From positions 1 through 59,780 of the forward strand of contig CABRNK010000019.1 in the NCBI GenBank assembly GCA_902472305.1: DNA of 59,780 nt, in the 5' to 3' direction. Under the pieces are notes generated by a model. The model saw nothing but the letters and a program-made list of their open reading frames with translations. It searched no databases and had not been told where the DNA came from. This DNA comes from Hominenteromicrobium sp900549945 (GTDB taxonomy: Bacteria > Bacillota > Clostridia > Oscillospirales > Acutalibacteraceae). Below, in pieces: positions 1 to 9,294 of this stretch; positions within the stretch are counted from its first letter, which is position 1, and every line of letters starts with the position of its first letter. The position numbers and the translations under genes are program-made.

Positions 1-12
1 CTCTTCCGATCT
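1..12. other. Residual Illumina adapter sequence at contig end
   Basis: The first 12 bases (CTCTTCCGATCT) equal the 3' end of the standard Illumina read-primer/adapter, which ends GCTCTTCCGATCT. They are therefore almost certainly not genomic. Real sequence probably begins at or near base 13, and the few codons read through this stretch in the first gene are artefactual. Confidence 0.9.
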
Positions 13-1016
13 GGTCGGAGGGCGCTCTGTGCCATATTCGCAATACCGATGAGCAGGCCCGTACCGGCCGCCGCTCCTTAAAAATCACTGCCGGAAATGC
101 CGTTTCCGGAACAGAGCACTGCTTTTATAAGCAGACGTACTATCAGGCGCGGGACTTCAGCGATTCCCGGTACGACCCCTGCTTCTCGCCTCTGGCGTAC
201 CCCGGGCAGACGGTTCATCTCAGCGTGATGCCCCTGCCCTGTGAAAATATGCGGGCTACCGCGCAGATTTATGTGAAGGACGGAGCTACCGGCGAGCTTA
301 TCCGCGGGGATAGGGTGGCGGCGGACGGCGCTTGGCACGATTTGACCCTCGTTATCCCCGGCGGGAGAACCGGATTTATTGAGGAGGTGGGCGTTCTCCT
401 CTGCGGCGTGGCCGCGGGATTCGCCTCCGAGGATCTGACGGCCTATCTGGATGATCTGTATGTGGACGGAACCCCCGATTACCGGCTGGACTTCTCTCAG
501 GAGAAAATGGATGTATGGAACGGCCTTCATCAGGAGATCCCCCAGTTCGCCAAGCTGAAAGGCCATTCTTATTTGGACGGAGCTTGGCTCAGCCTGTCCT
601 GCTCTGATTTTGCTGAGATGTATACGGGCCATCATATGTGGAGCGACTACACCCTTTCCGCTACGCTTAAGCCCCTGACCGGGGCGGAAGCCTATTTGAA
701 TGTGCGGGTGCAGGGCGCCATGCGCTCCTACGCCGCGGGATTTTCCGGCCCGGGGAAGGTGGCCCTGCGGAAGAATTTCCACGGATACACCACCCTTTGT
801 GAAGCGGATTTTCCGTGGGAGAAGGGGAGGGAGTACCGCGTGGAGGTGACGGCCCGCGGCGGAAGGCTGACTCTGGCTGTAGATGGGAAAGCGCTTCTTT
901 CCTATGAAGATGCGCAGCCTCTGCGCAGCGGCTGTGCCGGATTGTCTGTAATGGAAGGAAGCCACTGCCTGTACCGGGATATAACGGTTTCCGGAAGGAG
1001 CCCGCAGGACATATGA
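3..1016 (+). CDS. C-terminal part of a carbohydrate-related protein, 5' end missing
   Basis: The frame is open from the window edge to a TGA at 1014-1016, so only the C-terminal part (about 334 residues after the adapter) is present. Two beta-sandwich-like segments are visible. One ends in a Cys-rich strand region followed by a DDLYVDG motif. The second, near residues 200-330, has the pattern of a LamG/DUF1080-type concanavalin-like domain (YRVEVTARGGRLTLAVDG, then LLSYED). It overlaps the ribokinase start by 4 bases (ATGA), so the two are co-translated. Linkage to ribokinase suggests release or binding of a ribose- or ADP-ribose-containing compound. The C-terminal half of an ADP-ribosylglycohydrolase-type protein is one guess, but the catalytic part is outside the window. 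Confidence 0.6.
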   Translation, partial: LPIWSEGALCHIRNTDEQARTGRRSLKITAGNAVSGTEHCFYKQTYYQARDFSDSRYDPCFSPLAYPGQTVHLSVMPLPCENMRATAQIYVKDGATGELIRGDRVAADGAWHDLTLVIPGGRTGFIEEVGVLLCGVAAGFASEDLTAYLDDLYVDGTPDYRLDFSQEKMDVWNGLHQEIPQFAKLKGHSYLDGAWLSLSCSDFAEMYTGHHMWSDYTLSATLKPLTGAEAYLNVRVQGAMRSYAAGFSGPGKVALRKNFHGYTTLCEADFPWEKGREYRVEVTARGGRLTLAVDGKALLSYEDAQPLRSGCAGLSVMEGSHCLYRDITVSGRSPQDI

Positions 1017-1933
1017 AAAAGATCTTAGTCATCGGAAGCATGAATATGGATTTTGTCACGGATATTCCCCATATGCCGGCGGTGGGCGAGACGGTTTTGG
1101 CACAAGGGCTGGATTTTGTTCCCGGGGGAAAAGGCGGCAATCAGGCGTATGCTATGGGCAGACTGGGCGGGCGCGTTTCCATGCTGGGCAGCGTTGGGAA
1201 TGACACCTATGGAGAGAAGCTCTGTGCCAACTTGGCATCCGCCGGGGTGGATGTTTCCTGTGTGCGCCGCGCGCAGGCGGTATCCACCGGTATGGCTGTG
1301 ATCGGCGTCACCCCCCAAGGGGATAACAGCATTATTGTTCTGCCCGGCGCCAACCGTGCAGTGGACCAGGAATACCTTCAGGAACATCAAGATCGGCTGA
1401 AGGATTGTGACATTGTGGCGCTGCAATTAGAAATTCCGCTGGATGCGGTAGTCTTTGCGGCTGAGGAGGCCAAGCGCTTGGGAAAGACTGTGGTATTGGA
1501 CCCTGCCCCTGCTGTGCCCGACCTGCCGGAGGATCTGTACCCTTGTCTGGACCTCATCAAGCCCAACGAGACGGAGCTGTCTGTTCTGACGGGCTGCCCG
1601 CAAGACCCCGGCGGAATGAGAAAAGGCGCCCGAATCCTCCGGGAAAAAGGCGTAAAGAACGTATTGGTCACTTTGGGGGGAGAGGGATCGTATCTGCTGC
1701 AGGAGGACGGCACGGAGCGGTACTTCCCGGCGGATAAAACCGTGAAGGTAGTGGATACAACGGCGGCCGGGGACAGTTATATGGCGGGCCTGTGCGTGGG
1801 AATGGCACAAGGCCAGTCTTTGGAGAAGGCCGCGGAGCTGGCCACGGCAGTCTCCAATATCGTGGTGACGCGCCGGGGAGCGCAGACTTCCATCCCTACT
1901 ATGGATGAGGTGCTGGGCAAAGCGGGCTCATAG
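1013..1933 (+). CDS. rbsK: Ribokinase (PfkB family)
   Basis: A 306-residue cytoplasmic sugar kinase that transfers phosphate from ATP to O5 of D-ribose. The N-terminal ribokinase signature is present (IGSMNMDF, then PGGKGGNQA near residues 40-50). The C-terminal PfkB signature DTTAAGDSYMAGL carries the catalytic Asp in the G/A-A-G-D anion-hole motif. Length matches the family. The ATG overlaps the upstream stop as ATGA, indicating translational coupling to the partial carbohydrate-related gene. A strong hairpin terminator follows about 120 bases after the stop. The substrate within the PfkB family is inferred from the overall RbsK-like sequence. No ribose transporter is visible in the window. 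Confidence 0.9.
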   Translation: MKKILVIGSMNMDFVTDIPHMPAVGETVLAQGLDFVPGGKGGNQAYAMGRLGGRVSMLGSVGNDTYGEKLCANLASAGVDVSCVRRAQAVSTGMAVIGVTPQGDNSIIVLPGANRAVDQEYLQEHQDRLKDCDIVALQLEIPLDAVVFAAEEAKRLGKTVVLDPAPAVPDLPEDLYPCLDLIKPNETELSVLTGCPQDPGGMRKGARILREKGVKNVLVTLGGEGSYLLQEDGTERYFPADKTVKVVDTTAAGDSYMAGLCVGMAQGQSLEKAAELATAVSNIVVTRRGAQTSIPTMDEVLGKAGS

Positions 1934-2055
1934 GGCGGCCGCCCTGCGTCGTGAATTGCGGGCCGCGCAGCCTTTTCCTGTGTGGGAAGGGCCGGCGGGG
2001 CGCAGTTTCGGCCGTTTTTAATGCCTTTTACTGTCTTATATTCCGGTATGCCAAA

Positions 2056-2094
2056 GAGGCGGCCGGCTCGTGTGAGCCGGCCGCTTCAATTTTT
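2056..2094 (+). terminator. Rho-independent terminator after ribokinase
   Basis: A 14-bp stem (2056-2069 with 2074-2087, one G-U pair, loop GTGT) is followed by AATTTTTT. It ends the rbsK unit and separates it from the convergent response-regulator gene. Confidence 0.85.
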
Positions 2095-2144
2095 GCGTTC
2101 GTTTGGTATTTAAAGCATTCCTTCAATTTTTCGGTACAGCGCGG

Positions 2145-3725
2145 CTACGGCGCTTCGCCCTTGCGCTCGTCCTTGGGGGAGACGCCCATCGTTTTGCGGT
2201 ATACCTGCGAGAAGTATGAGTAATTGTCGTAGCCGAGCTTGGAGGCGATCACGTTCACCGGCAAAGCGGTGGTTCGCAGCAGGATTCGGGCGGACTGCAT
2301 TTTCCGGCCGATGATGTATTCCTTCAGGGCGGTGCCCGTCTCGTTTTTAAACATGCGGGAGAGATAGTCCGGATTCAGGAAAAAGTGGGTGGCGATATCG
2401 GCGATGCTCAAGGGCTGGTTCATATGGTCCTCCACGTACTTGTTCACCTTTTCCACGATGCGCTTGTCGTGGCCCGCCGGCATGTCGGCGGCGGGAAAGC
2501 ATGCGGCCAGAGCCTTGACGGCTGTTTTCATCTCCTGCAGGGACTGGGCGCCTGCCCCTTTCTCGAGCAGGCCCACGATTTTGTGCGGATTCAGCGAAAG
2601 CGCACGCGCGGCGTTGAGCACCGACTGCTGGAATTGCATCCAAAAGCCGCGCAGCACCTCCTGATTGACGGCGCCGCGCTTCGCGAGGAGATCCAGATAA
2701 CCGCAGACCTCGTCGCTGGCAGACTCCCCCTGTCCATCCGTGAGCAGGGACTCCCATCGGCGAAGCTGCATGACGTCGAGAAATTTATCGATATACACGC
2801 GGTCCAGCCGGCGGGCAGGGCGGAAAATACCGCTTTCCAGCAGGACATTGTTGCGCTTGGCGTCCTGCAAAAGCGAGGAGAGTCCGTCCGTTTTATTCAG
2901 CGGGGTGACGGGCGTGGCGTAAAAGGCGAAATCGCAGCTCAGGTGATCGGTGATCGCCTCGTACACCTCGTTTAAGGGCGTCAGCGTGCGGTCGGGGTTT
3001 TGAAAGTGCCCGCCCGGCGCGTAGATGAACCATCCCAGCGAGGCGTGGTCGATGGAGAAACTCAGCGCGCCGTACTGCGGCGGCGCGTAAAATTCCGTCA
3101 TCATGTTGTTCAGGGCATAGACCCAATCGTGTGTGGACCAGATTTCGGCGTGCCAGCGCAGGAGGTGGCCCCAGATGAAGAAGCATTCGCTGTCCTCGAA
3201 AAGCTCCTGCCCGAGCTGGCGCAGCACGGACTGCAGCGTGGGGATAGCCAGCGGCTTGCCGTTGACCCAGTCGCTGAACAGGTTTTGAAACAGCCCGGCG
3301 GCGTGGTTCTTGGCCACCGCGCCAAACTGCTCGAGCTGTTTTTCGATGCCGCTCGTCTTGGCGCGTGCGATGGCTTTCGAGACGGTGGCCTGAATTTCGT
3401 CGTAGCGGGCGGGCTGTAAAATATAGTCGAAGCAGTTGAGCTGTATGGCCTCCTTGGCGTAGAGAAAATCCGCGTGCGAGGTCAGGAACACGCAGATGAA
3501 ATCCATTCCCCGGTTTCTGGCCCACCGCAGCAGAGAGAGCCCGTTTTCGCCGGGCATCTCGATGTCGCACAGCATGATGTCCACCGGCTCCTGTCTCAAA
3601 ATCTCCTTGGCCTGCGCGGCGTTGTCCGCCGTTTTGATCGAGGTGATGCCCAGATTATTCCAATCGAGGCCGGAGATCAGGCCGCTCAAAATGCTGATTT
3701 GGTCGTCCACCAGAAGTACAGTCAA
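2145..3725 (-). CDS. AraC-type response regulator (YesN family)
   Basis: About 526 residues. It has an N-terminal receiver domain (TVLLVDDQ, phospho-acceptor Asp in LCDIEMPG near residue 55), a long middle region, and a C-terminal AraC/XylS double helix-turn-helix (final ~100 residues, IADIATHFFLNPDYLSRMFK and YSYFSQVYRKTMGVSP). The receiver's usual Lys-Pro is Gln-Pro (ILQPA), common in YesN relatives. I chose the TTG at 3725-3723: the receiver domain starts there, AGAAGG lies 9 bases upstream, and the start overlaps the kinase stop. A longer frame reaching 3995 only shadows the kinase gene. By family it binds DNA after phosphorylation by the adjacent YesM-type kinase. The divergent sugar-uptake operon is the likely target (inference). 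Confidence 0.9.
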   Translation of the reverse strand: MTVLLVDDQISILSGLISGLDWNNLGITSIKTADNAAQAKEILRQEPVDIMLCDIEMPGENGLSLLRWARNRGMDFICVFLTSHADFLYAKEAIQLNCFDYILQPARYDEIQATVSKAIARAKTSGIEKQLEQFGAVAKNHAAGLFQNLFSDWVNGKPLAIPTLQSVLRQLGQELFEDSECFFIWGHLLRWHAEIWSTHDWVYALNNMMTEFYAPPQYGALSFSIDHASLGWFIYAPGGHFQNPDRTLTPLNEVYEAITDHLSCDFAFYATPVTPLNKTDGLSSLLQDAKRNNVLLESGIFRPARRLDRVYIDKFLDVMQLRRWESLLTDGQGESASDEVCGYLDLLAKRGAVNQEVLRGFWMQFQQSVLNAARALSLNPHKIVGLLEKGAGAQSLQEMKTAVKALAACFPAADMPAGHDKRIVEKVNKYVEDHMNQPLSIADIATHFFLNPDYLSRMFKNETGTALKEYIIGRKMQSARILLRTTALPVNVIASKLGYDNYSYFSQVYRKTMGVSPKDERKGEAP

Positions 3726-5464
3726 TCTTGTTTGCCTTCTTTCGTTTCGTTTTTCAGGGGCAGGAACAGCTCTACGCTTGCCCTGTCCGAAAGGTTCATA
3801 AAGCACAGCGCGGCCTCCTCGCGGTATAAAAGGCGCAGGCGCCGGCGTACGTTGGCGATGCCGATGTGCTTGCTGCTTTTTTTCTCTTCTTCCGGGGTGT
3901 TCAGCTGCCGGAGCTGCTCCTCGCTGAAGCCGCCGCCGTTGTCGGTGATCGTGATGTTCAGGTAGCCCTTGTCGTCGCCCTGCAGCGCCGTGCACTGGAT
4001 GACGATCTCCAGCGGGGAATCGATACGCTTCGAATGTTTGATGGCATTTTCCACGAAGGTCAGAATGCTCAGAGGCGGTACGAGCGCCTTGGAGGCGGCC
4101 GTATCCACATCAACCCGCAGCTTCGGCGGCAGCTTGGTGCCGATCTGCTGCAGGCGGATGTAGCTTCCCACCGAATTCAGCTCCGTTTCGAGCGGGATGA
4201 GCTGTGAGCCGTCTTTGAAAATGTTGCGGAAGTAGGCCGAAAGATCCAAGGTGAGCGCCTGAATGGGGGCGAACTTCCGCTCGCCCGCAAGGGAATAGAT
4301 CATGCTCAGGCAGTTGAGGAAAAAATGAGGCCGGATCTGTAATTGCAGGCACTGCATCTGCGTGCGCTGTATTTCCAGCTCCTGTTCATAGGAGTTGATT
4401 TTCTGTGCCGAGATGGTGTCCAGCATTGCGTTGACGGTCTCAAACGTCTCGCGCACCTCCTCGATGCGTGAATCTTTCGGCATGCGCTCGTCGGTATGGC
4501 CCGCCTGAATGGCCTGCATGGCGCCGGTCATTTTCGTCAGGGGGTCCAAAAGCAGGCGGCGCAGGGCCAGCCAGCACAGGGGAATAGCCAGAAGCAGGCA
4601 GGCCGTCACGCAGAGCAGAACGATCTGCACGGGCGTGAGCGTTTGGAGAAACGGCTCTGCCGGGCTCGCGTAGTACACCCGCCCGCCTATGCTGCTGAGA
4701 GGGAGGGAGAAAAGCTGGTAATACCGGCCGTCCTCTGCGGAAATGGCGATCCCCTCCGTTTGGGGAAAGACCTGCGCCGAAAAGGGCTGGGGCAGGTAGG
4801 GCTCGTTTTCCGGCGTGGTATAGAACACGCGCTCCTGCTCGGAGAGGCCGGGATAGCTCTGCCGCGCCGGGTCGATCAGGGCGGCGAAAACCGTGCCGCG
4901 CCGCACATACAGGTAGAGCAGCACCTGCCTGTCGCCGAGGGGCACCTCCTGCCATGTGCCGGGGCGGTCGCCTGCCGCGGCGGCGGATTTCACCGTTTCC
5001 CGCAGCACGGAAAGCTCGGACTGCAGGTAATCGCCGCTGTAGATGAGCCGGTTGTAATCGAATGGCTGCGAGTAAATAAAAAAGGCGCTCAACATCTCCT
5101 GCGTCTGCAAAAACGCCTCGCATTGATAGCCGATGGCCTGCGATACCAGATAGGCCTCCGTTTTGCTTTTGGCAAAGACGATCTCCTCGAAATTCGTCTG
5201 ATCGGTGGTGATGGTCGCTGTGAAATACTCCGCTTGGCTCACAGCCTCGTCAAAGGTGTCCCGGTAAAGGGAGAGCGTGTTCTCCCGGGCGGTCTGCAGC
5301 ACGTCGAGCTGCTGCTTCACCGCATACCAGTCGAACAGCACCACCGCGAAAAACAGCGGAAGCACAATAATGGACAAGGAGAGCAGGGCAAGGCGGCGGA
5401 TGGACCACGCCGTCCCCGGCTTTTTTCCACGTTCCAAATCGAGGCCCCCTTTGTCACGGTTCAC
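3722..5464 (-). CDS. Sensor histidine kinase (YesM family)
   Basis: About 580 residues. A first transmembrane helix near residues 25-48 and a second near 283-307 enclose an extracellular sensing region. A HAMP-like linker follows, then the His_kinase segment LQLQIRPHFFLNC with the phospho-accepting His, then a HATPase_c domain (FVENAIKHS N-box, ITDNGGGF G1 box). This is the YesM/LytS type that partners AraC-type regulators. The start is uncertain. GTG 5464 gives the longest form, while TTG 5437 has a better ribosome site (AAGGGGG, 7 bases away). The stop overlaps the regulator start by 4 bases. It probably senses an oligosaccharide, alone or with the divergent binding protein. Confidence 0.9.
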   Translation of the reverse strand: MNRDKGGLDLERGKKPGTAWSIRRLALLSLSIIVLPLFFAVVLFDWYAVKQQLDVLQTARENTLSLYRDTFDEAVSQAEYFTATITTDQTNFEEIVFAKSKTEAYLVSQAIGYQCEAFLQTQEMLSAFFIYSQPFDYNRLIYSGDYLQSELSVLRETVKSAAAAGDRPGTWQEVPLGDRQVLLYLYVRRGTVFAALIDPARQSYPGLSEQERVFYTTPENEPYLPQPFSAQVFPQTEGIAISAEDGRYYQLFSLPLSSIGGRVYYASPAEPFLQTLTPVQIVLLCVTACLLLAIPLCWLALRRLLLDPLTKMTGAMQAIQAGHTDERMPKDSRIEEVRETFETVNAMLDTISAQKINSYEQELEIQRTQMQCLQLQIRPHFFLNCLSMIYSLAGERKFAPIQALTLDLSAYFRNIFKDGSQLIPLETELNSVGSYIRLQQIGTKLPPKLRVDVDTAASKALVPPLSILTFVENAIKHSKRIDSPLEIVIQCTALQGDDKGYLNITITDNGGGFSEEQLRQLNTPEEEKKSSKHIGIANVRRRLRLLYREEAALCFMNLSDRASVELFLPLKNETKEGKQD

Positions 5465-5772
5465 AATATATTACCACCGGGCATCGTATTCTTGTATGTA
5501 CTGCACGCGATACCCTTTGTGCAAAACTTATAAAAAAGAAATAGGAAAAGCCGTTGTGGTGGCATTATATCATAATGTTTATGGAAAAAGATAGTCGATG
5601 TAGGAAAGTTGACAGAAGAAAGTCGGATTTTCAACACTTTCGACCGTCATTATCACTAAAGCCACGCGTTATTGACATTTTTGCACGGATTTTTGATAGA
5701 AACTTTCAACGTGATTATATATAATGTAGATAATATACCTTGTAAAAAGGTGAAATGAGAGGAGAAAATTCC
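5465..5772. promoter_or_regulatory. Divergent promoter region between kinase and sugar-uptake operon
   Basis: This 308-base AT-rich intergenic stretch has no convincing gene. Toward the uptake operon a TATAAT lies at 5720-5725, 48 bases before the binding-protein ATG, without a well-spaced -35 box (TTGATA at 5693 is 21 bases away). That fits an activator-dependent promoter. Leftward, TATAAT can be read on the minus strand at 5569-5564. I see no clear repeat that would mark the regulator site. Confidence 0.55.
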
Positions 5773-7293
5773 ATGAAGCACACCATGAAACGGCTGAGCG
5801 CGGCTCTGCTCGCCGCCGTGCTGGGGCTCACACTGGGCGCCTGCGGCGGAACCGACATCGATGCCGGAAGCACCGGCACAAGCACCGGGGAGAGCGCCGG
5901 CACCTCGAGCACCGGCGGCAGCGACGGAGAAGTCGTCACCCTGAAGGTTTGGGGCTTTACGAACGCCGCGCCGAATACCGAGCAGATCGACGCGGTGGCG
6001 GCCGCAGCCAGCGAGATCACCCGTGAGGAGCTCGGCGTGGAGATCGAAATGACCCGCAACTTCGACGCGGAAAAGGCGAACCTCGCCATGGCCTCCGGCG
6101 AGGAATGGGACCTGTTCAATATCCACAGTTTCTCCGGCGGCGTTCAGGCGCTGGCGACGAACGGCTATGCCACGCCCCTGAACGATCTGCTGGCCGAGTA
6201 CGGCAAGGACATTCTTGCGCTGCAGCCCGAGGAGATCCGCGCGGGCTCCATGATTGACGGCGTTTTGTACGCGATACCGAACAATGCGGACAGTGCCCGT
6301 GCCGCCGGTTTTGCGATGAACAAGGCGGTGCTCGACGAGCTGGGCATCGATCCCGAGACGATCAAGACATGGGACGATGTCCACGACGTGCTGGTGCAGG
6401 TGAAGGAAGCCCGGCCCGACCTGTACCCGCTGGTGCCCTCGTGGTCGAACGGCGGTATGCAGGAGGTCATCCCCTACCACAATTTCGCGGGCGGCGCTGT
6501 TCTGGAGGATGTGTTTACCGACAGCACCGAGGTGGTGAACCTGTATGCGACCGACGCCTACAGAGAGTTCTGCGAGCGGATGTACCAGTGGAACCAAGAG
6601 GGCCTCATCATGCCGGACGCGACCACCACGACCGACAACATGCTGATGCAGACCGTCGGCTTTGCGGACTACGAGAATATCAAGCCCGGCAAGGAGATCG
6701 AGATCAAGAAATCGTGGGGCATCGACGCCGTTCTGATCGAGCTGACGCCGCCCTACATGCAGAACGCGGGCGGCGGCTGGTGCATTCCCGAATCCAGCCA
6801 GCACAAGGAGCTCGCCATGCAGCTTTGGAACCTGATGTGGACGAACGAGGAGCTTTCCAACATCCTGATCAACGGCGTGGAGGGCACGCACTGGGAGTGG
6901 AAGGACGACAGCCATGAGGTGATTGTCGCACCCGAGGGCATCGACACAACCGGCTCCTCCGGCTATGAATCTCTGGATTGGGCGTGGCCGAACTGCCGCA
7001 TCACCGCGGTTTGGGACGGCGGCGACCCCGACCAGTGGGACAAGCTCCAGACATTCTGCGACGAAGCCCGCATCAGCCCTGCGAACGGCTTTGTCTTTGA
7101 TACAACGCCCGTGATGAACGAGGTCACGGCCTGCAACAACGTGGTCACGAAGTATAACGTCGGCCTGCGCTGGGGCGAGCTGGATCCCGACGAGACGATC
7201 CCTGCCTTTAACGCAGAGCTCGAGGCCTCCGGCATCAACGCCATCATCGAGGAGTGCCAGTCTCAGCTGGATGCTTATCTTGCATCTAAATAA
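5773..7293 (+). CDS. Sugar ABC transporter solute-binding lipoprotein (DUF3502-type)
   Basis: About 506 residues. It has a lipoprotein signal peptide with lipobox LGAC (lipidated Cys24), a Ser/Thr/Gly-rich linker to about residue 55, then a family-1 periplasmic-binding fold (VTLKVWGFTN onward). The C-terminal portion (WNLMWTNEEL, INGVEGTHW) has the DUF3502 look of binding proteins paired with LplB/YtcP-type permeases. ATG 5773 is chosen because GAGGAG lies just upstream and a signal peptide starts there. An in-frame ATG at 5755 lacks a ribosome site. It is anchored outside the membrane and delivers an oligosaccharide to the two permeases downstream. An 11-bp hairpin follows it and may allow a higher dose of this component. 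Confidence 0.93.
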   Translation: MKHTMKRLSAALLAAVLGLTLGACGGTDIDAGSTGTSTGESAGTSSTGGSDGEVVTLKVWGFTNAAPNTEQIDAVAAAASEITREELGVEIEMTRNFDAEKANLAMASGEEWDLFNIHSFSGGVQALATNGYATPLNDLLAEYGKDILALQPEEIRAGSMIDGVLYAIPNNADSARAAGFAMNKAVLDELGIDPETIKTWDDVHDVLVQVKEARPDLYPLVPSWSNGGMQEVIPYHNFAGGAVLEDVFTDSTEVVNLYATDAYREFCERMYQWNQEGLIMPDATTTTDNMLMQTVGFADYENIKPGKEIEIKKSWGIDAVLIELTPPYMQNAGGGWCIPESSQHKELAMQLWNLMWTNEELSNILINGVEGTHWEWKDDSHEVIVAPEGIDTTGSSGYESLDWAWPNCRITAVWDGGDPDQWDKLQTFCDEARISPANGFVFDTTPVMNEVTACNNVVTKYNVGLRWGELDPDETIPAFNAELEASGINAIIEECQSQLDAYLASK

Positions 7294-7307
7294 CGGATCT
7301 TTCAGAG

Positions 7308-7345
7308 GAAGCGGGCCGGGAGTTTCCCACGGCCCGCTTCTTTCT
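7308..7345 (+). terminator. Intra-operon hairpin (attenuator or mRNA stabiliser)
   Basis: A perfect 11-bp GC-rich stem (7308-7318 with 7330-7340) is followed by TTTCTG. It sits between the binding-protein gene and the first permease. Such hairpins commonly give partial termination or 3'-end protection, so that the binding protein is made in excess of the permeases. Confidence 0.7.
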
Positions 7346-7373
7346 GAAAATTTTTGCGAGGAGGAACCGCCGC

Positions 7374-8291
7374 ATGGCCCCAAAATTTAAAAAACTCGCC
7401 CGCTTCTGGCCCTTGTACCTGATGCTGCTGCCCGGCACCGCGTACCTTGTCATCAACAATTACATTCCGATGACGGGTATCGTGGTGGCTTTCAAGCAGT
7501 ATAACCTGCGGGACGGCTTGTATTTCAGCCCGAATGTCGGGCTCAAGAACTTCGAGTTCCTTTTTAAAACGAACGACGCCTGGCTGATCACGCGCAACAC
7601 CATTTTGTACAACCTCGTGTTCATCGTGCTCGGCGTTGTGCTGGCGATCACCGTCGCGATCATTTTGAACGAGATCCGCATCGACGCCGCGAAGCAGGCC
7701 TACCAGACGGTGATCCTGATCCCGCACCTGATTTCCATGGTTGTGGTGAGCTATCTGGCCTTTGCCTTTTTGAGCGACGGCAACGGTTTTTTGAATAAAT
7801 CGGTTCTGCCGCTTCTCGGCATGGAGCCCGTAAGCTGGTACAACGCGCCGCAGTATTGGCCGTTCATTCTGGTTCTCATCAATGTTTGGAAGGGCGTCGG
7901 TTACAGCTGCATCTTGTACTATGCGACGATCTGCGGCATCGACCACAGTCTGTACGAGGCCGCGGTGGTAGACGGCGCCAACCGCTGGCAGCAGATTTGG
8001 AACATCACGCTGCCGTGCCTGAAATCCACCATCATCATTTTGACGCTGATGAATATCGGCAACATTTTCCGCACCGATTTCGGCCTGTTCTATCAGGTGC
8101 CGATGAATTCCGGCCCTTTGCAGAACGTGACGAGCACCATCGATACATACGTGTACCGCGGCCTGATGCAGACGAACAACATCGGCATGTCCTCGGCGGC
8201 CGGCGTATATCAGTCCGTCGTCGGCTTTGTCCTTGTGATTTCCGCGAATCTCATTGTCCGCAGGCTGGATAAATCCAGCGCGCTGTTCTGA
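7374..8291 (+). CDS. Sugar ABC transporter permease, LplB type
   Basis: A 305-residue polytopic membrane protein of the CUT1 MalF-like class. The first hydrophobic segment starts near residue 12 and about six segments follow. The cytoplasmic EAA loop (YEAAVVDGANRWQQIWNITLP, near residues 200-220) docks the ATPase. RBS GAGGAGG lies upstream of ATG 7374. It forms the transport channel together with the next permease. No ATP-binding subunit is encoded in the locus, so it probably borrows a shared MsmK/UgpC-type ATPase encoded elsewhere (known for such operons; not visible here). Confidence 0.92.
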   Translation: MAPKFKKLARFWPLYLMLLPGTAYLVINNYIPMTGIVVAFKQYNLRDGLYFSPNVGLKNFEFLFKTNDAWLITRNTILYNLVFIVLGVVLAITVAIILNEIRIDAAKQAYQTVILIPHLISMVVVSYLAFAFLSDGNGFLNKSVLPLLGMEPVSWYNAPQYWPFILVLINVWKGVGYSCILYYATICGIDHSLYEAAVVDGANRWQQIWNITLPCLKSTIIILTLMNIGNIFRTDFGLFYQVPMNSGPLQNVTSTIDTYVYRGLMQTNNIGMSSAAGVYQSVVGFVLVISANLIVRRLDKSSALF

Positions 8292-8307
8292 GGAAGGGGG
8301 AGAAACC

Positions 8308-9198
8308 ATGGTAGAAAAAAACAAAGGCTTTCAGGTATTCGCCCATGCGGTGATGATCTTCATCTCGGCTTGCAGCGTTGCGCCCTTTATTTTGCTGCTG
8401 TCCTCCTCACTGACGGATGACGCGGCGCTTTCGGTTTACGGGTATTCTTTTTTCCCGCCGGAATTCAGCACTGAAGCGTACAGCTACCTGTTCACGAGCT
8501 CCTCGGCGATTGTAAACGCCTACGGCATCTCCGCCGCCGTCACGATCTGCGGTACGCTCTGCAACCTGATTTTGACGACGCTGTATGCGTACCCGCTTTC
8601 CAGAAAAGACCTGCCCGGACGGAACTTCTTCGCGTTCTTCCTGTTCTTCACGATGCTGTTTTCCGGCGGCCTCGTGCCCTCCTACATCATGTGGACGCAG
8701 ACCTTCCATATCCGAAACAGCATTTTCGCGCTGTTGGTGCCCAATCTGCTGATGGGCGCGTTCAACGTCATTATGATGCGCACGTATTTCACCGCGAATA
8801 TTCCCGATGCCGTGATCGAGGCGGCGCGCATCGACGGTGCCAGCGAGTTCCGCATTCTGGCGGGCATCGTAATTCCAATGGCGGCGCCGATTCTCGCGAC
8901 GCTCTGCCTGCTGGTCGGTCTGGCCTACTGGAACGACTGGCAGAACGGCCTTTATTACCTAACGGACAACAAGCTGTTCAGCATTCAGGTGCTGCTGCAA
9001 AACATCCAGCGAAGTCTCGACGCGCTGAAGCAGAGCGCACAGGCCGGCGGCAGTGTGAACGTCAGCACGGCAGATCTGCCCTCAAATTCCGTGCGCATGG
9101 CAATCACGGTCATGGGCGTGCTGCCGATCATGATCGTCTATCCGTTTTTGCAGCGGTTCTTTGTAAAGGGCATTGCCATCGGCGCCGTGAAGGGCTGA
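8308..9198 (+). CDS. Sugar ABC transporter permease, YtcP/MalG type
   Basis: About 296 residues with roughly six membrane segments and the EAA loop IEAARIDGASEFRILAGIVI near residue 175, which identifies the second CUT1 permease. ATG 8308 is chosen because GGAAGGGGGAG precedes it, 16 bases after the stop of the first permease. An upstream in-frame ATG at 8254 lies inside that gene. It heterodimerises with the preceding permease. Order and spacing indicate a single transcript with the binding protein and the two glycosidases that follow. Confidence 0.92.
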   Translation: MVEKNKGFQVFAHAVMIFISACSVAPFILLLSSSLTDDAALSVYGYSFFPPEFSTEAYSYLFTSSSAIVNAYGISAAVTICGTLCNLILTTLYAYPLSRKDLPGRNFFAFFLFFTMLFSGGLVPSYIMWTQTFHIRNSIFALLVPNLLMGAFNVIMMRTYFTANIPDAVIEAARIDGASEFRILAGIVIPMAAPILATLCLLVGLAYWNDWQNGLYYLTDNKLFSIQVLLQNIQRSLDALKQSAQAGGSVNVSTADLPSNSVRMAITVMGVLPIMIVYPFLQRFFVKGIAIGAVKG

Positions 9199-9294
9199 GG
9201 CGGTGTACCGCGCTTTCCGTAAAACGGGCGGCGGTGCGTTTCGGCGTGGTGCCGTCCGCTTTCGATTCCTACCCAAAATAAAGGAGGCGTTGTG

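Noticed and set aside
2145..3995. A longer response-regulator frame starting at 3995
   Set aside because: The extra N-terminus lies inside the kinase ATPase domain. The receiver domain begins at TTG 3725 with a good ribosome site.
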